Source of the DNA: Sideroxydans lithotrophicus
GTDB taxonomy: Bacteria > Pseudomonadota > Gammaproteobacteria > Burkholderiales > Sulfuriferulaceae
Direction of reading: 5' to 3'
DNA: 32,061 bases
Assembly (NCBI GenBank): GCA_022736605.1
Contig: DZDB01000001.1
Span: 1-32,061 of the forward strand
Shown: positions 31,486 to 32,061 of the stretch, piece after piece
Numbering within the stretch: position 1 is the first letter of the stretch
How the letters are laid out: each line of letters opens with the position of its first letter
Notes under the pieces: model-generated
Seen by the model: only the letters and a program-made list of their open reading frames with translations
Told to the model about the DNA's origin: nothing
Databases searched by the model: none
Made by a program: the position numbers and the translations under genes

Positions 31486-32061
31486 TTAGATGAACAGCGT
31501 GAGTACGCCGGTATAACCGTAGAGTCGGTCATGCGAAATTTCGCCGTTGGCAAAAAAACCCACCAGCGGAAACTCGCCCAGCACGTCGCTGATGAGTTTT
31601 AATTCGGCGGATTTGGCGCCAAACAAACTTTCGCCGCGTCCCAGGCAGGAATAGTACACCGCGCCACGCGGCGGCGCTTGCAAGCCCTGCTTCAGCTCTT
31701 GCAGCATGCGCAGCATGTCGTCATGTGCGGCTGCCGCATCACGGCGGCAGAACATCAGTTCGGCACCCGGCACGACCAGTTCACTGATGCCGACGACTTT
31801 TTGCGTGGTGTCGGCGCCGATCAGATTGCGCACCAGATAATCGCGTGTATCCGAACCCGGAATACTGAGCGCGGCAAAAATATAGCCCGCCGCACGTGCC
31901 AGGTCACGCGACAGAATCTCTCCGATATCGTCGTACAACACATCCAGCGCCGGACGGTTATCGAGCGTAATCAGGATGTTTTCCTGGCTGTCTGTGACCT
32001 GATGACGTGGCCCGATCGGCGTCACGCCCTGCGTCAGCCGGGTCATCACCGGCACGGCGGC
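31486..32061 (-). CDS. FIST domain sensor protein (5' end cut by window edge)
   Basis: This is the C-terminal 191 residues of a FIST protein, open to the window edge. FIST_C features are visible: YLVRNLIGAD, ELMFCRRDAAAAHDDMLRMLQELK, the VYYSCLGRGESLFG motif and EFPLVGFFANGEI with GYTGVLTLF at the end. FIST domains are intracellular sensors thought to bind amino acids or other small ligands. The full protein is usually about 370-400 residues, so roughly half is missing. It is the first visible gene of an operon with the coiled-coil and GGDEF-EAL genes. Confidence 0.93.
   Translation of the reverse strand, partial: AAVPVMTRLTQGVTPIGPRHQVTDSQENILITLDNRPALDVLYDDIGEILSRDLARAAGYIFAALSIPGSDTRDYLVRNLIGADTTQKVVGISELVVPGAELMFCRRDAAAAHDDMLRMLQELKQGLQAPPRGAVYYSCLGRGESLFGAKSAELKLISDVLGEFPLVGFFANGEISHDRLYGYTGVLTLFI

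Overview
The window reads as a chromosomal segment of a Gram-negative betaproteobacterium, probably a sulfur- or iron-oxidising member of the Nitrosomonadales. That placement is inferred from protein style and gene order (dapA-bamC, a DUF3501/rubrerythrin operon, a CydP-CydA-CydB-CydX-YbgE operon, a FisR-like persulfide regulator); no rRNA or marker gene is present to prove it. The DNA is densely coding. I see no tRNA, rRNA, insertion sequence, prophage or CRISPR array. Genes run off both ends: the 3' end of a cyclopropane fatty acid synthase gene is cut at the left edge and the 5' end of a FIST-domain gene at the right edge.

Layout. (1) 1-3508, minus strand: a redox/stress operon, rubrerythrin -> HdrD/GlpC-like Fe-S protein -> DUF3501 -> cyclopropane fatty acid synthase, with a PerR-box-like palindrome upstream. 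(2) 3720-5923, plus: methionine sulfoxide reductase B, a small FAD/NAD(P)H oxidoreductase and a secreted metallo-beta-lactamase-fold (MBL) hydrolase. (3) 5937-10673, minus: DUF3301 protein, RhlE-type RNA helicase, then a dapA-bamC-MBL operon. (4) 10809-18199: an orphan CheY-like receiver, then a polyphosphate neighbourhood made of SixA and a CYTH-CHAD triphosphatase (minus), divergent ppk1 (plus), two tandem free-standing CZB zinc-sensor proteins (minus) and Ppx/GppA (minus). Three half-sites at 11-bp spacing, closely matching a Pho box, lie between the CYTH-CHAD gene and ppk1. (5) 18203-20898, minus: SpmA/SpmB-type fusion, CobD/CbiB-like protein and GyrI-like membrane protein, forming one operon that ends with ppx. 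(6) 21006-21959, plus: a second secreted MBL protein, paralogous to the first.

(7) 21967-28932 is the most interesting block. A sigma54-dependent activator on the minus strand carries three cysteines (C51, C62, C69) with the same spacing as those of the persulfide sensor FisR. It is divergent from a nine-gene operon on the plus strand: cydP, cydA, cydB, a DUF2141 secreted protein, cydX, ybgE, an ETHE1-type persulfide dioxygenase, a truncated globin and a rhodanese. A near-consensus -24/-12 promoter lies in the AT-rich gap, about 130 bases before cydP. The simplest reading is a sulfane-sulfur-responsive unit that couples a sulfide- and NO-tolerant quinol oxidase to persulfide removal.

(8) 28974-32061, minus: a signalling operon of a FIST sensor, a small coiled-coil protein and a MASE1-GGDEF-EAL protein with intact cyclase, phosphodiesterase and inhibitory-site residues.
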